Of a stretch of DNA of 64,000 bases, positions 52,131 through 60,250 are shown piece by piece. The position numbers and the translations under genes were made by a program. A model generated the notes under the pieces. The model had not been told where the DNA came from, searched no databases, and was given only the letters and a program-made list of their open reading frames with translations. The DNA lies in assembly GCA_027484445.1 (NCBI GenBank), contig JAIXSY010000033.1, positions 1 through 64,000 on the forward strand, in the 5' to 3' direction. Positions within the stretch are counted from its first letter, which is position 1. Each line of letters opens with the position of its first letter. The DNA is from Verrucomicrobiaceae bacterium (GTDB taxonomy: Bacteria > Verrucomicrobiota > Verrucomicrobiia > Verrucomicrobiales > Verrucomicrobiaceae).

Positions 52131-53066
52131 TTAACGATTTATGCTGACCAGGAGCTTGTCCATATCCACCAAGCTATGTGCCCAATGGATCGGGAGGTCT
52201 GGCAGCCTTTCCTGGTAGCCGCGTGCCGCACGACCACCAACGAGCAGGAAGATGTCTTCGGGGAGCAACTGCCGGAGTCGCCGCAGTTTGTCCTCTGTGA
52301 CTGGGCATTTTTCGGGATACACGACGCTGAGGGCCACAGCTTGCGCTTTGCGGGCACGGGCACAGGCTGCGATTTCCTCAATGGGCAGATTGGGCCCAAG
52401 GTAGGTAATTTTCCAGCCAAGATCGCGCGCTGACGATGCTGCCAGCATGGCACCGAGCTCATGCATCTCTCCGGCAGGGGTGGTGATGATGATTTCCGGC
52501 GCTCCTTCAGCAGTCTGGCTTCCTGGCACAGGTGTCATCAAAAGTTCCCGCACCACGGAGGTGGCGACGTGCTCATGGGCAGGTCGCAAATTGCCAGCCT
52601 GCCACTCTCTGCCGATCGACTCGATCAAAGGACAAATGACATGATGCAGCATTCCGCGCTGGCCGAACTGTTGGCGCGCACGCTGGAGCAATCGACGCAG
52701 TCGATCACTGTCATAGACCTTACTGGCCTCCAAGCCGAGTCGAACGAAGTCTTCTGGCCTGTCTAAGCTAGGGGTTGCATCGACACTGAAAGTGGATGCC
52801 GTGGCATTGACGTTGCCGCGAGTCAGGAGCTGATCGCTGAGTTTCTTTAGCTCTTCGGTGGGAAGGCGTGCGACATTTCCAATGCGATGACCACCTTCGG
52901 TCAACTCGCGCAAAAGTTTCAAACGCTCGATGGCCTCATCGCAATACATCCTACGATTTGTGCCGGTCCGACTGGGGTTCAGCGCATTGTAGCGCCTTTC
53001 CCAAATGCGTATCACATGAGGGCTGAGACCGCTAAGCTGGCTGGCCATCTGGATGGAACAAGACAT
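52131..53066 (-). CDS. MerR-family regulator with B12-binding domain (CarH/LitR-like)
   Basis: A 311-aa regulator. A MerR HTH (residues 4-75, LSGLSPHVIRIWERRYNAL) is followed by a four-helix cap (about 105-180) and a cobalamin-binding Rossmann domain (about 185-310). The cap shows W155-x9-E165-H166, and the Rossmann domain has the E200-M-H202-E-L-G205 motif, whose His is the lower cobalt ligand in CarH. The residue after Trp155 is Gln156 rather than the His that ligates cobalt after light in Thermus CarH (from memory). It may sense B12 or light. It is divergent from the SpmAB-like gene and upstream of the lipid acyltransferase. Confidence 0.85.
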   Translation of the reverse strand: MSCSIQMASQLSGLSPHVIRIWERRYNALNPSRTGTNRRMYCDEAIERLKLLRELTEGGHRIGNVARLPTEELKKLSDQLLTRGNVNATASTFSVDATPSLDRPEDFVRLGLEASKVYDSDRLRRLLQRARQQFGQRGMLHHVICPLIESIGREWQAGNLRPAHEHVATSVVRELLMTPVPGSQTAEGAPEIIITTPAGEMHELGAMLAASSARDLGWKITYLGPNLPIEEIAACARARKAQAVALSVVYPEKCPVTEDKLRRLRQLLPEDIFLLVGGRAARGYQERLPDLPIHWAHSLVDMDKLLVSINR

Positions 53067-53191
53067 GGAAGAGAAAGGAGAAATCGGAAGGGAGGAAACT
53101 TTGTCGAATGTCGGGTTGCCTGTTGTCTAATTTTCAAGCAAGCACTTTTCTTTACGCGTTCATTCCGACAGAGGATACACTGCGTTTCCTT

Positions 53192-54613
53192 ATGCTGAAT
53201 CATATCTGGGCCACATTGCTGTTTGTTGGGTTAATCGTCGCCGGTCTGGTGGGGAGAATCTCGGGAGAGGCTAGCGTTATTGATGCGGCCATGGCGGGTG
53301 CCAAAAATGCAGTCGTGAGCATCGCGCTGCCCTTGGCAGGCATGATGATGTTTTGGCTAGGAGTGCTGCGGTTGCTGGAAAAGGCAGGTGTCCTTGAGGC
53401 TTTGGTCAGGCTGCTGTCTCCTTTGCTGCGCCGTCTGTTTCCCGACGTTCCCACGCAGCATCCCGCGATGACATCAATGGTCATGAATCTGTCAGCCAAC
53501 ATGCTCGGTCTCTCCAACAGTGCGACTCCGATGGGTTTGAAGGCCATGGGGCATCTGCAGGAACTGAATCCGCACAAGCAAACGGCCAGCAATGCGATGA
53601 TCACGTTTTTGGCGCTGAATACGGCGGCATTTACGCTGATCCCTGTTTCGGCCATGAATTTCCTCAACACCGCTGGGATTCCGAATAGTTACCGCGTCAT
53701 TTTGCCGACAATTCTGGCCACGGCCTGTGCCTCCTGTGGTGCAGCAGCGGCAGCCCTTTTCCTGAATCGAATGCCACGGTTCGCTCCTCAACCTGACGAG
53801 CCTGAAAATCCGCCTGAAAAGTTAGACAAAACTCTGCCCGTCGGCATGAGTCGCCGGGCTAAAGTCGGGTTGTCGCTCCTGGGAACGCTGTTTTTAGCGG
53901 TCTCGACCTTGGAGTTGGGGCCCTCTGCCTGGCGCACGACTTTGCTAGAAACGACAGGTTTGTCTCAGGTGATTGAGCGTGCTGCCGAACGCAAAGAACA
54001 GGCTGAAGCTGTTTTGGCCCAGAAAAAGGATGCTGCGCAGTTGTCTCAGGCCACGCCCGATACTTCTGCAACGGCTGTTTTGCGTCGTGTCATGGACGGT
54101 GCTTCAGGGCTGACGATTCCCGCGATTCTGATTCTAGCCGTTGGGTTTGCTTGGGCGAAAAAGGTCCGGGTTTATGAAGAGTTCGTCGAGGGTGCTAAGG
54201 AAGGCTTTGGGGTTGCAACGCGCATCATGCCCTACCTGGTGGCCATGTTGGCTGTGCTTGCCATCCTGCGCGAGTCTGGTGCTTTTTTGCTGCTGGAGTA
54301 TGCTATGGCTCCCGTTCTGGGGGTTTTGGGCTTTCCTGTGGAATTGTTGTCCTTAGCCTTGATGCGTCCACTCAGTGGCTCGGGCTCTCAGGGGCTTTTG
54401 ATTGAAATCATCACCCGCCCCGATTTGTCGGAAACGGTGAAATTCACGGCTGCGATCTTGTATGGTTCAACCGAGACGACCTTTTATGTGCTCACCGTTT
54501 ACTTTGGAAGCGTCGGCATACGACGCTTCCGGCACGCTTTGATGGCAGGTCTGATCGGTGACTTTTGTGGAATGGCTTCTGCCATCCTCTTTGGAAGGCT
54601 TTTGTTTGGGTGA
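53192..54613 (+). CDS. SpmA-SpmB-like fusion, nucleoside recognition (Gate) domains
   Basis: A 473-aa membrane protein with two Gate/nucleoside-recognition domains. Residues about 35-190 match SpmA (GMMMFWLGVLRLLEKAG, MNLSANMLGLSNSATPMGLKAM, core LGLSNSATP). A middle linker (about 215-310) is coiled-coil-like. Residues about 325-473 match SpmB (KEGFGVATRIMPYLVAM, MRPLSGSGSQGLL). In Bacillus the two act in spore core dehydration; here, with no sporulation, it is an uncharacterised transporter-like protein. ATG 53192 is chosen over 53108 because the extra residues are not family-like. The promoter gap is shared with the MerR-B12 gene. Confidence 0.83.
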   Translation: MLNHIWATLLFVGLIVAGLVGRISGEASVIDAAMAGAKNAVVSIALPLAGMMMFWLGVLRLLEKAGVLEALVRLLSPLLRRLFPDVPTQHPAMTSMVMNLSANMLGLSNSATPMGLKAMGHLQELNPHKQTASNAMITFLALNTAAFTLIPVSAMNFLNTAGIPNSYRVILPTILATACASCGAAAAALFLNRMPRFAPQPDEPENPPEKLDKTLPVGMSRRAKVGLSLLGTLFLAVSTLELGPSAWRTTLLETTGLSQVIERAAERKEQAEAVLAQKKDAAQLSQATPDTSATAVLRRVMDGASGLTIPAILILAVGFAWAKKVRVYEEFVEGAKEGFGVATRIMPYLVAMLAVLAILRESGAFLLLEYAMAPVLGVLGFPVELLSLALMRPLSGSGSQGLLIEIITRPDLSETVKFTAAILYGSTETTFYVLTVYFGSVGIRRFRHALMAGLIGDFCGMASAILFGRLLFG

Positions 54614-54676
54614 AAAAACTACTTTTGATGAAAAATTCGCTTTGAAAAGAATCAATTTGTAGATATTCACGGCCAT

Positions 54677-54880
54677 ATGAGAATCACAGTAGATATTGAA
54701 GATGAAATCCTCAACGACTTGGTCGGCATGATGGGAGAGACCAAAAAGAGTCCCGCGATTGCCAAAGCGGTCACAGAGTATGTGAAGCGCCAAAAGGCCA
54801 AAGAGTTTGGTCGTTTGCTCCGTCAGGGCGCTTTTGATTATCCAGTTCTGAATGAAGAGCTGGAGAAGTGTGATGCCTAA
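54677..54880 (+). CDS. vapB: VapB-like antitoxin
   Basis: A 67-aa protein. An N-terminal ribbon-helix-helix-like segment (MRITVDIEDEILNDLVGMMG, core VDIEDEILNDL) is followed by KAVTEYVKRQKAKEFGRLLRQGAFDYP and an acidic tail. Length and composition fit a DUF2191-type VapB antitoxin. It ends 11 bp before the PIN-domain gene, the usual operon layout. The sequence GTAGATATT occurs upstream and again at its 5' end and could be a binding site. Confidence 0.82.
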   Translation: MRITVDIEDEILNDLVGMMGETKKSPAIAKAVTEYVKRQKAKEFGRLLRQGAFDYPVLNEELEKCDA

Positions 54881-54891
54881 GCGCTGAATTT

Positions 54892-55329
54892 ATGGTGATC
54901 ATTGATTCCTCTGTTTGGATCGAAGCTGCTCGCCGCGATGGCGATTTAGCAACCAAGGTCGCTCTCGAAGCGCTGCTGGAAGAGTATGAAGCCGCGACGA
55001 CAAGCCCAGTCCTCTTCGAAGTACTCGGAGGTGCCAGGGGATCGGATCGCAAGCGCATGTCGCAGTATTTTTCGATCATCCCGTACTATCAGGCGGACGC
55101 GAAAGACTGGGACAAGGCCCTCGCCCTGGCTTGGCATCTCCAGGATCGTGGCATCAGTGTGCCCTGGAATGACATTTTGATCGCAGCCATCGCTATTCGT
55201 CGTGATCTGCGCGTGTTTGCCAAAGACAAGCATTTTGAAACCATGAGTCAGTGCACAGCGCTGTCGCTCTATCGTGCAGGGTATGGAGGCAGTTACTCGC
55301 CTGAAAATCGAGGAGAAGTCGGGATCTAA
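54892..55329 (+). CDS. vapC: VapC-like PIN-domain toxin ribonuclease
   Basis: A 145-aa PIN-domain nuclease. Acidic metal-binding residues are all present: Asp5 (VIIDSSVW), Glu43 (VLFEVLGG), Asp94 (VPWNDILIAA) and Asp112 (VFAKDKHF). VapC toxins cleave initiator tRNA or rRNA and are held off by VapB. The pair forms an ordinary type II toxin-antitoxin module and may be a mobile addiction locus, since the flanking genes are unrelated. Confidence 0.9.
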   Translation: MVIIDSSVWIEAARRDGDLATKVALEALLEEYEAATTSPVLFEVLGGARGSDRKRMSQYFSIIPYYQADAKDWDKALALAWHLQDRGISVPWNDILIAAIAIRRDLRVFAKDKHFETMSQCTALSLYRAGYGGSYSPENRGEVGI

Positions 55330-55338
55330 GCGAGGCCC

Positions 55339-56949
55339 ATGTTGCAAATTTCCCAGCTTTCTCTGCCCGTGGATCACACGGAACCGATGCTTCACATGGC
55401 GATCGGCGAGCGTTTGGGCATCGTGTCTTCTCAACTGCAAAAGTTCGAGATCAAGCAGCGCGCGATCGATGCCCGCCGACAAAGAGTTGCCTTCAGCTAC
55501 ACCGTGCTGGCGGAGGTTGAAAACGAAGCTTCCTTATTGAGGAAATTCGCAAAAGATCCGCAGATCATCGCTGCTCCAGATGAAACCTATCGACAGCTCC
55601 CAAGCGCGTCTGAGCATCGCGTGACTGAGCGCCCTGTGATCGTGGGCACGGGGCCTTGCGGACTCTTTGCTGGGCTTTTGCTCGCTAGAGCGGGGAAGAA
55701 GCCCATCTTGCTCGAACGTGGCAAGGCGGCAGGAGATCGTGCACGAGATGTGACCGGCTTCTGGCGTCGAGGTTGGGCCTTTGATCCTGAGTCGAATGTT
55801 CAATTTGGCGAAGGCGGCGCGGGGACCTTTTCAGATGGCAAGCTTTACACGCAGATCCGTGATCGCGAGCACCGCATCCCATGGTTACTGCGTGAAATGG
55901 TAGCCGCTGGTGCGCCCGAAGACATTTTGGTCAAAGCACGACCGCACATCGGCACAGACCGATTGATCAAAGTCGTCCGCCATGTGCGCGAAGAAATCAT
56001 CTCTCTAGGCGGTGAGGTTCGCTTTGGCAGTCGAGTGGCCGATGTGGTTGTGGAACAAGGAATTTTACGTGCAGTCATCCTGGCAGAGGGCTCAGTGATC
56101 GAGGGGGCTCCCATCATCTTTGCGGTAGGCCACAGCAGCCGGGATACTTTTGAGATGCTCCATCGCAGAGGAGTTCCTTTCGAAGCCAAGCCTTTCTCCG
56201 TCGGCGTTCGGATCGAGCACCCGCAGCGTCTCATCGATCAAATGCTCTATGGAAAATGGGCCGGGCACGAGCGGCTTGGATCTGCGCCGTATAAGTTTGT
56301 CGCGCACTGCAAGACCGGACGCGCTGCTTACAGCTTTTGCATGTGTCCAGGTGGGCTTGTGGTCGCAGCCAATTCTGAACCTGGTATGGTCGTGACCAAT
56401 GGCATGAGTAGCTACGCCAGAGCGGAAGCGAACGCCAACAGCGGCTTCATGGTTGATGTCAGGCCCTCCGACTATGGCGAACATCACGTGCTGGCTGGGA
56501 TCGAGTTTCAGCGGAAAATCGAGCGAGCAGCCTTCGCGGTAGGGGGCAGCAATTACCACGCACCAGCGCAGCTTCTGGGGGATCTTTTGGCGAATCGTGC
56601 CTCCCAAGGTCAAGGAAGCGTCAAGCCAAGCTATGAACCAGGGGTCGTTTGGTCCGATCTACGCGAAGTTTTGCCAGAGTTTGTGATCGAAACCCTGAAG
56701 CTGGCTCTGCCACAAATCTCGCAAAAGCTGCCAGGTTATCTTCTCGAAGATGCCGTGCTTACCGCTGCGGAGACTCGCAGTTCATCTCCCGTGCGCATTC
56801 CCCGAAATCCAGAGAGTCTTGTTTGCGAAGGCATCGCGAACTTCTACCCAGCAGGAGAGGGGGCCGGTTACGCAGGCGGCATCATCTCTGCAGCGGCAGA
56901 TGGAATGCGAGTCGCAGAGGCGATTCTTCGACAAGTCCCAACCAAGTGA
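55339..56949 (+). CDS. FAD-dependent dehydrogenase (COG2509)
   Basis: A 536-aa flavoprotein. After a 90-residue N-terminal domain comes the FAD-binding Rossmann motif VIVGTGPCGLFAGLLLARAGKKP, with core GTGPCGLFAG, then LLERG, NVQFGEGGAGTFSDGKLYT and a C-terminal FYPAGEGAGYAGGIISAAADG (the second FAD motif). This matches COG2509 (HI0933-type relatives), whose substrate is not known. The start 9 bp after vapC makes read-through from the toxin operon possible, but the genes are unrelated in function. Confidence 0.87.
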   Translation: MLQISQLSLPVDHTEPMLHMAIGERLGIVSSQLQKFEIKQRAIDARRQRVAFSYTVLAEVENEASLLRKFAKDPQIIAAPDETYRQLPSASEHRVTERPVIVGTGPCGLFAGLLLARAGKKPILLERGKAAGDRARDVTGFWRRGWAFDPESNVQFGEGGAGTFSDGKLYTQIRDREHRIPWLLREMVAAGAPEDILVKARPHIGTDRLIKVVRHVREEIISLGGEVRFGSRVADVVVEQGILRAVILAEGSVIEGAPIIFAVGHSSRDTFEMLHRRGVPFEAKPFSVGVRIEHPQRLIDQMLYGKWAGHERLGSAPYKFVAHCKTGRAAYSFCMCPGGLVVAANSEPGMVVTNGMSSYARAEANANSGFMVDVRPSDYGEHHVLAGIEFQRKIERAAFAVGGSNYHAPAQLLGDLLANRASQGQGSVKPSYEPGVVWSDLREVLPEFVIETLKLALPQISQKLPGYLLEDAVLTAAETRSSSPVRIPRNPESLVCEGIANFYPAGEGAGYAGGIISAAADGMRVAEAILRQVPTK

Positions 56950-56975
56950 GCGAATGTTGAGGCCAAAGGCACAGG

Positions 56976-57003
56976 TTGACGAAAGGTTGATCTCGATTAT
57001 GCT
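56976..57003 (+). promoter_or_regulatory. ssrA promoter
   Basis: TTGACG (56976-56981) and TATGCT (56998-57003) with a 16-nt spacer lie 18 bp before the mature 5' end of the tmRNA. Transcription would start near 57010 and RNase P would remove the leader. Confidence 0.6.
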
Positions 57004-57021
57004 GACTCGTTAACACTGATC

Positions 57022-57373
57022 GGGGGCGTACTGGTTTCGACGGGTAGTCTGCGGTCGGGGTGGCATGCCGAGGATGATTCGTTGGCCTCGTTAAAAAACG
57101 GATCAAACAAACAACAGCAAACTCTAACGAGCTCGCTCTCGCGGCCTAAGCCCCGCGACATCCTTGAGGTCATGTCTGGTAGCCTCAACGATGCCACTAC
57201 CAGACTGGCTGGCTGACCGGGCGACCGGGTCGAAAGCGAGATTCAACAGGACGCTGGGGGAAAGGAATTCTGCTGCTGGAAGTCCCACCTCGAGATTAAA
57301 ACACCAGATAAGCATGTAGAAGCTTCGGCTTATGGCCATTCGGACAGGGGTTCAACTCCCCTCGCCTCCACCA
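57022..57373 (+). ncRNA. ssrA: transfer-messenger RNA (tmRNA)
   Basis: A one-piece tmRNA. The 5' end GGGGGCG pairs with the 3' CGCCTCC (one G-U), followed by discriminator A and an encoded CCA at 57371-57373. The conserved CTGGTTTCGACGGG follows the 5' end, and GGTTCAACTCC forms the T arm. The tag frame starts at GCA 57117 and ends at TAA 57147-57149; it encodes ANSNELALAA, whose ALAA tail is the degradation signal. Between these parts are the pseudoknot sequences. It rescues stalled ribosomes together with SmpB. Confidence 0.97.
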
Positions 57374-57559
57374 GTGTTTGAGACACGAACTTGGATTTTC
57401 CCAAGATTCACAGAGAAGAGTGACGATGAAGTTTCATCCGTCTTGGTGGAAAGTAGCCTGCAAACAACAGCAGACTTTGTTCAAGCTTTGACAGCTGAGA
57501 ATGCTCTGGCTATGGCTTGTGTCCGTTTTGTTCCAACCTAAGCCAAAAACAGCCAAACT
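57374..57559 (+). other. intergenic region with tmRNA-like segment
   Basis: A 186-bp gap between ssrA and dhaK. A 16-base stretch near 57460-57475 (CAAACAACAGCAGACT) matches the tag-start region of the tmRNA at 15 of 16 positions. A 21-codon frame at 57426-57491 has a weak purine-rich ribosome-binding site. Neither is strong enough to call a gene. Confidence 0.35.
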
Positions 57560-58570
57560 ATGAGCCACAACCCTGCCAAGAAGATCTTCAATGACCCTTT
57601 GAAATGTGCGGATGAACTTTTCGAAGGATTGGTGCTTGCCTACGATGGCAAGGCGAAGCGTGTGGGGAAGCGTTCGATCGTGATGAATGATCTTCGTCCG
57701 GATGCTCCAGCTTTGCTGGTGGGAGGTGGTGCTGGACACGAGCCGATCTACCACGGCTTGGTTGGCAAAGGTATGGCAGATGGAGCGGCGGTGGGTGATA
57801 TTTTTGCGGCTCCACCGCCTGATATTGTGCTCGAAGCCACACAGGCCGTGAACCGTGGCAAAGGTGTGCTTTATCTCTACGGCAATTACTCCGGCGATGT
57901 GATGAACTTCGACATCGGGGCTGAGTTAGCCGCTGACGAAGGCATTGCTGTCAAAACGGTGATCATCAACGATGATGTTGCCTCGGCACCGGTGGATCAA
58001 AAGCAAAACCGTCGTGGTGTGGCGGGCTTGGTTCCAGTGGTCAAGCTGGCAGGCGCGGCCGCGACGCAAGTCGATACTTTGGACGAGCTGGCACGCATCG
58101 CTCAAAAGGCGGTGGATATGACGCGCACCGTAGGCGTTTCGACGAAGCCGGGTTCCATTCCTGCGACGGGTGCACCCACGTTTGATCTTTCCGATGATGT
58201 GATCGGTCTTGGCATGGGCATCCACGGCGAGAAGGGGGTGGGTTTGATCCCGATGTGCACGGCAGATGAGTTGGCCCCCAAAATGTTGGATATTCTCTTT
58301 GGTGATGATTTGCCCCTGAATTCTGGCGATGAGATTGTGTTCTTTGTGAACAGTCTTGGTTCGACGCACATGATGGAGTTGCTGATTCTTTTGCGTGCAG
58401 CGAAACCCATTTTGGAGGCTAAAGGTCTCAAGGTGCATCAAACCATTGTGGACAACATTGTGACCTGCCAGGAAATGGCTGGCGTGAGTTTCAGCATCAC
58501 CAAGCTTGATGCTGAACTGAAGAAGCTTTGGGATTTACCCTGCGAGAGCGTGGGTTACACAAAGCTTTAA
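57560..58570 (+). CDS. dhaK: dihydroxyacetone kinase subunit DhaK
   Basis: A 336-aa DhaK that binds dihydroxyacetone covalently through a His. The substrate motif GGGAGHEP (55-62) and the GIHGE segment with His222 are present, and the fold is full length (family about 330-356 aa). DhaK normally works with DhaL (ADP or ATP) and, in PTS types, DhaM. None is nearby: the next gene is a sulfatase. The partner is either elsewhere or absent. A strong terminator follows, so it is monocistronic. Confidence 0.92.
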   Translation: MSHNPAKKIFNDPLKCADELFEGLVLAYDGKAKRVGKRSIVMNDLRPDAPALLVGGGAGHEPIYHGLVGKGMADGAAVGDIFAAPPPDIVLEATQAVNRGKGVLYLYGNYSGDVMNFDIGAELAADEGIAVKTVIINDDVASAPVDQKQNRRGVAGLVPVVKLAGAAATQVDTLDELARIAQKAVDMTRTVGVSTKPGSIPATGAPTFDLSDDVIGLGMGIHGEKGVGLIPMCTADELAPKMLDILFGDDLPLNSGDEIVFFVNSLGSTHMMELLILLRAAKPILEAKGLKVHQTIVDNIVTCQEMAGVSFSITKLDAELKKLWDLPCESVGYTKL

Positions 58571-58603
58571 TTGCTTCTTGCCCTTCACGGTTCAGATGAT
58601 GTG

Positions 58604-58640
58604 ACAGGAGTTCGGTTTGGCCCGGACTCCTGTTTTTTTT
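58604..58640 (+). terminator. rho-independent terminator of dhaK
   Basis: A 12-bp stem, ACAGGAGTTCGG (58604-58615) with CCGGACTCCTGT (58622-58633) including one G-U, a 6-nt loop and a run of eight T. It lies between dhaK and the sulfatase. Confidence 0.92.
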
Positions 58641-58707
58641 GATGCCAAAGAAGGGGTCAATTTTTCTGATAAGTGAAGGTTATCCTGGCGTTGAGGCACT
58701 CCTTTCT

Positions 58708-60240
58708 ATGCTGAAATTTGTGCTTTTTCTTTTGGTGGCCTGTGTCTTGCCATCAGCATCTGCTGAGCTTTCGGGAAAGCGCCCTAACATCATTTTTGTC
58801 CTCACGGATGACCAAGGCTATGGGGACCTTTCTGCCCATGGAAATCCCGTTTTGAAAACGCCAAACCTGGATCGCCTTCATTCGGAAAGTGTGCGGTTCA
58901 CGGACTTCATGGTAAGCCCGACTTGTGCGCCGACACGCTGTGCCTTGCTCACGGGGCGTCATGAATTTCGAAGTGGTGTCACGCATACCGTGCTCGAACG
59001 CGAACGGATGGATCTTAAAGCGGTGACAGTCGCACAGGTGCTGCAGAACTCTGGTTATAGCACGGGCATTTTTGGCAAATGGCATCTTGGGGATGAAAAA
59101 GAATATCGTCCGATTCATCGCGGATTTGACGAACAGTTCATTCATGGAGGAGGTGGCCTGGGGCAAAGTTACCCTGGCAGCTGCGGAGATGCTCCTGGGA
59201 ACGGATACTTTGATCCAGTCATCCTTCACAAGGAGCGATTCGTGAAGACTCAAGGCTACTGCACAGACGTGTTTTTTCAGCAGGCCTTGGCCTGGATGGA
59301 ATCTGTCAAAGGCAAAAAGCCTTTTTACTGCCATTTGGCCACCAATGCGCCTCATGCACCTTACGTAGCCAAGCCAGAGGATAAAAAACTCTATGAAGGG
59401 CGCGGCCTTTCTGAGGATGCAGAAAGCTTCTTCGGCATGATCCACAACATTGATCTCAATGTCGGTAAGCTTTTGAAGAAGTTGGACGAATGGGGGATTG
59501 CCAAAGACACGCTGGTCGTTTTCATGAATGACAACGGAGGCACGGGTGGCGTGAAAGTTTACAATGCACAGATGCGTGGTGCCAAAGGCTCGCCTTGGCT
59601 CGGGGGCACGCGTGCCATGTCTTTCTGGCGCTGGCCAGAAACGCTCAAGCCTGCGGACTGCACTGCCCTGACCGCACATGTCGATGTGTTTCGCACCTGG
59701 GCCGCTTTGGCTGGAGCTGAGCTGGACGAAAGGACAGATAAGCAAGTGGAGGGGCGCAGCTTGATCCCGTTGCTCCAGATGCCCGATGCCTTATGGCCTG
59801 AGCGTACCCTTTTCACCCACAATGGTCGTTGGAAAAAGGGCGCGAGTTATCTGCCTGCCAAAGCAAGAAATGCGAGTGTCCGAACCACGCGCTATCATCT
59901 GGTTAGTGAGGCTCCTCGTGGGCCAGGTGGCCTTGTGGTCGATACTTTCAAGCCGCGCTGGCAGCTCTTTGATGTCAAAGCCGACCCTTCCGAGAAAAAT
60001 GACATAGCTGCGCAGCATCCAGATCTCGTGAAGCAAATGCTTGGGGAACTCGATGCCTGGTGGGGCTCCCTGGCGGGTCAGGCTGATCTTCATGAAGCTG
60101 CGCTTGGTCCACGATTGAATCCTTTTGCTGAAGAATACTGGGCGCAGTTTGGAGGTGGACCGACTGCTGCAGATTTAAAAAGGATGGATCCTCAGGCGGC
60201 TTATCGATTCGTCGATAAGAAAGAAGCACGCAAAAAGTGA
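58708..60240 (+). CDS. sulfatase (formylglycine type)
   Basis: A 510-aa exported sulfatase with a signal peptide (LKFVLFLLVACVLPSASA). The metal-binding DDQGYGD (34-40) and the sulfatase signature CAPTR at Cys73, within the longer TCAPTRCALLTGRHEF, show the Cys to be oxidised to formylglycine; it follows the C-x-P-x-R rule. Later NAPHAPYV and NDNGGTGG segments fit the arylsulfatase fold. The C-terminus ends in a basic tail. The substrate, probably a sulfated polysaccharide, cannot be told. ATG 58708 gives a clean signal peptide; an upstream ATG at 58642 would not. Confidence 0.92.
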   Translation: MLKFVLFLLVACVLPSASAELSGKRPNIIFVLTDDQGYGDLSAHGNPVLKTPNLDRLHSESVRFTDFMVSPTCAPTRCALLTGRHEFRSGVTHTVLERERMDLKAVTVAQVLQNSGYSTGIFGKWHLGDEKEYRPIHRGFDEQFIHGGGGLGQSYPGSCGDAPGNGYFDPVILHKERFVKTQGYCTDVFFQQALAWMESVKGKKPFYCHLATNAPHAPYVAKPEDKKLYEGRGLSEDAESFFGMIHNIDLNVGKLLKKLDEWGIAKDTLVVFMNDNGGTGGVKVYNAQMRGAKGSPWLGGTRAMSFWRWPETLKPADCTALTAHVDVFRTWAALAGAELDERTDKQVEGRSLIPLLQMPDALWPERTLFTHNGRWKKGASYLPAKARNASVRTTRYHLVSEAPRGPGGLVVDTFKPRWQLFDVKADPSEKNDIAAQHPDLVKQMLGELDAWWGSLAGQADLHEAALGPRLNPFAEEYWAQFGGGPTAADLKRMDPQAAYRFVDKKEARKK

Positions 60241-60250
60241 AAGACTTGCG

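Noticed and set aside
53192..54613. Evidence of sporulation
   Set aside because: SpmA/SpmB-like Gate domains occur widely in non-spore-formers and no other spore gene is present.
57022..57373. Integration site at the 3' end of ssrA
   Set aside because: tmRNA genes are common integration targets, but I found no repeat of the 3' end and no integrase in the window.
58753..59745. 330-codon minus-strand frame opposite the sulfatase
   Set aside because: The plus strand encodes an unambiguous sulfatase; the antisense frame has no motif.
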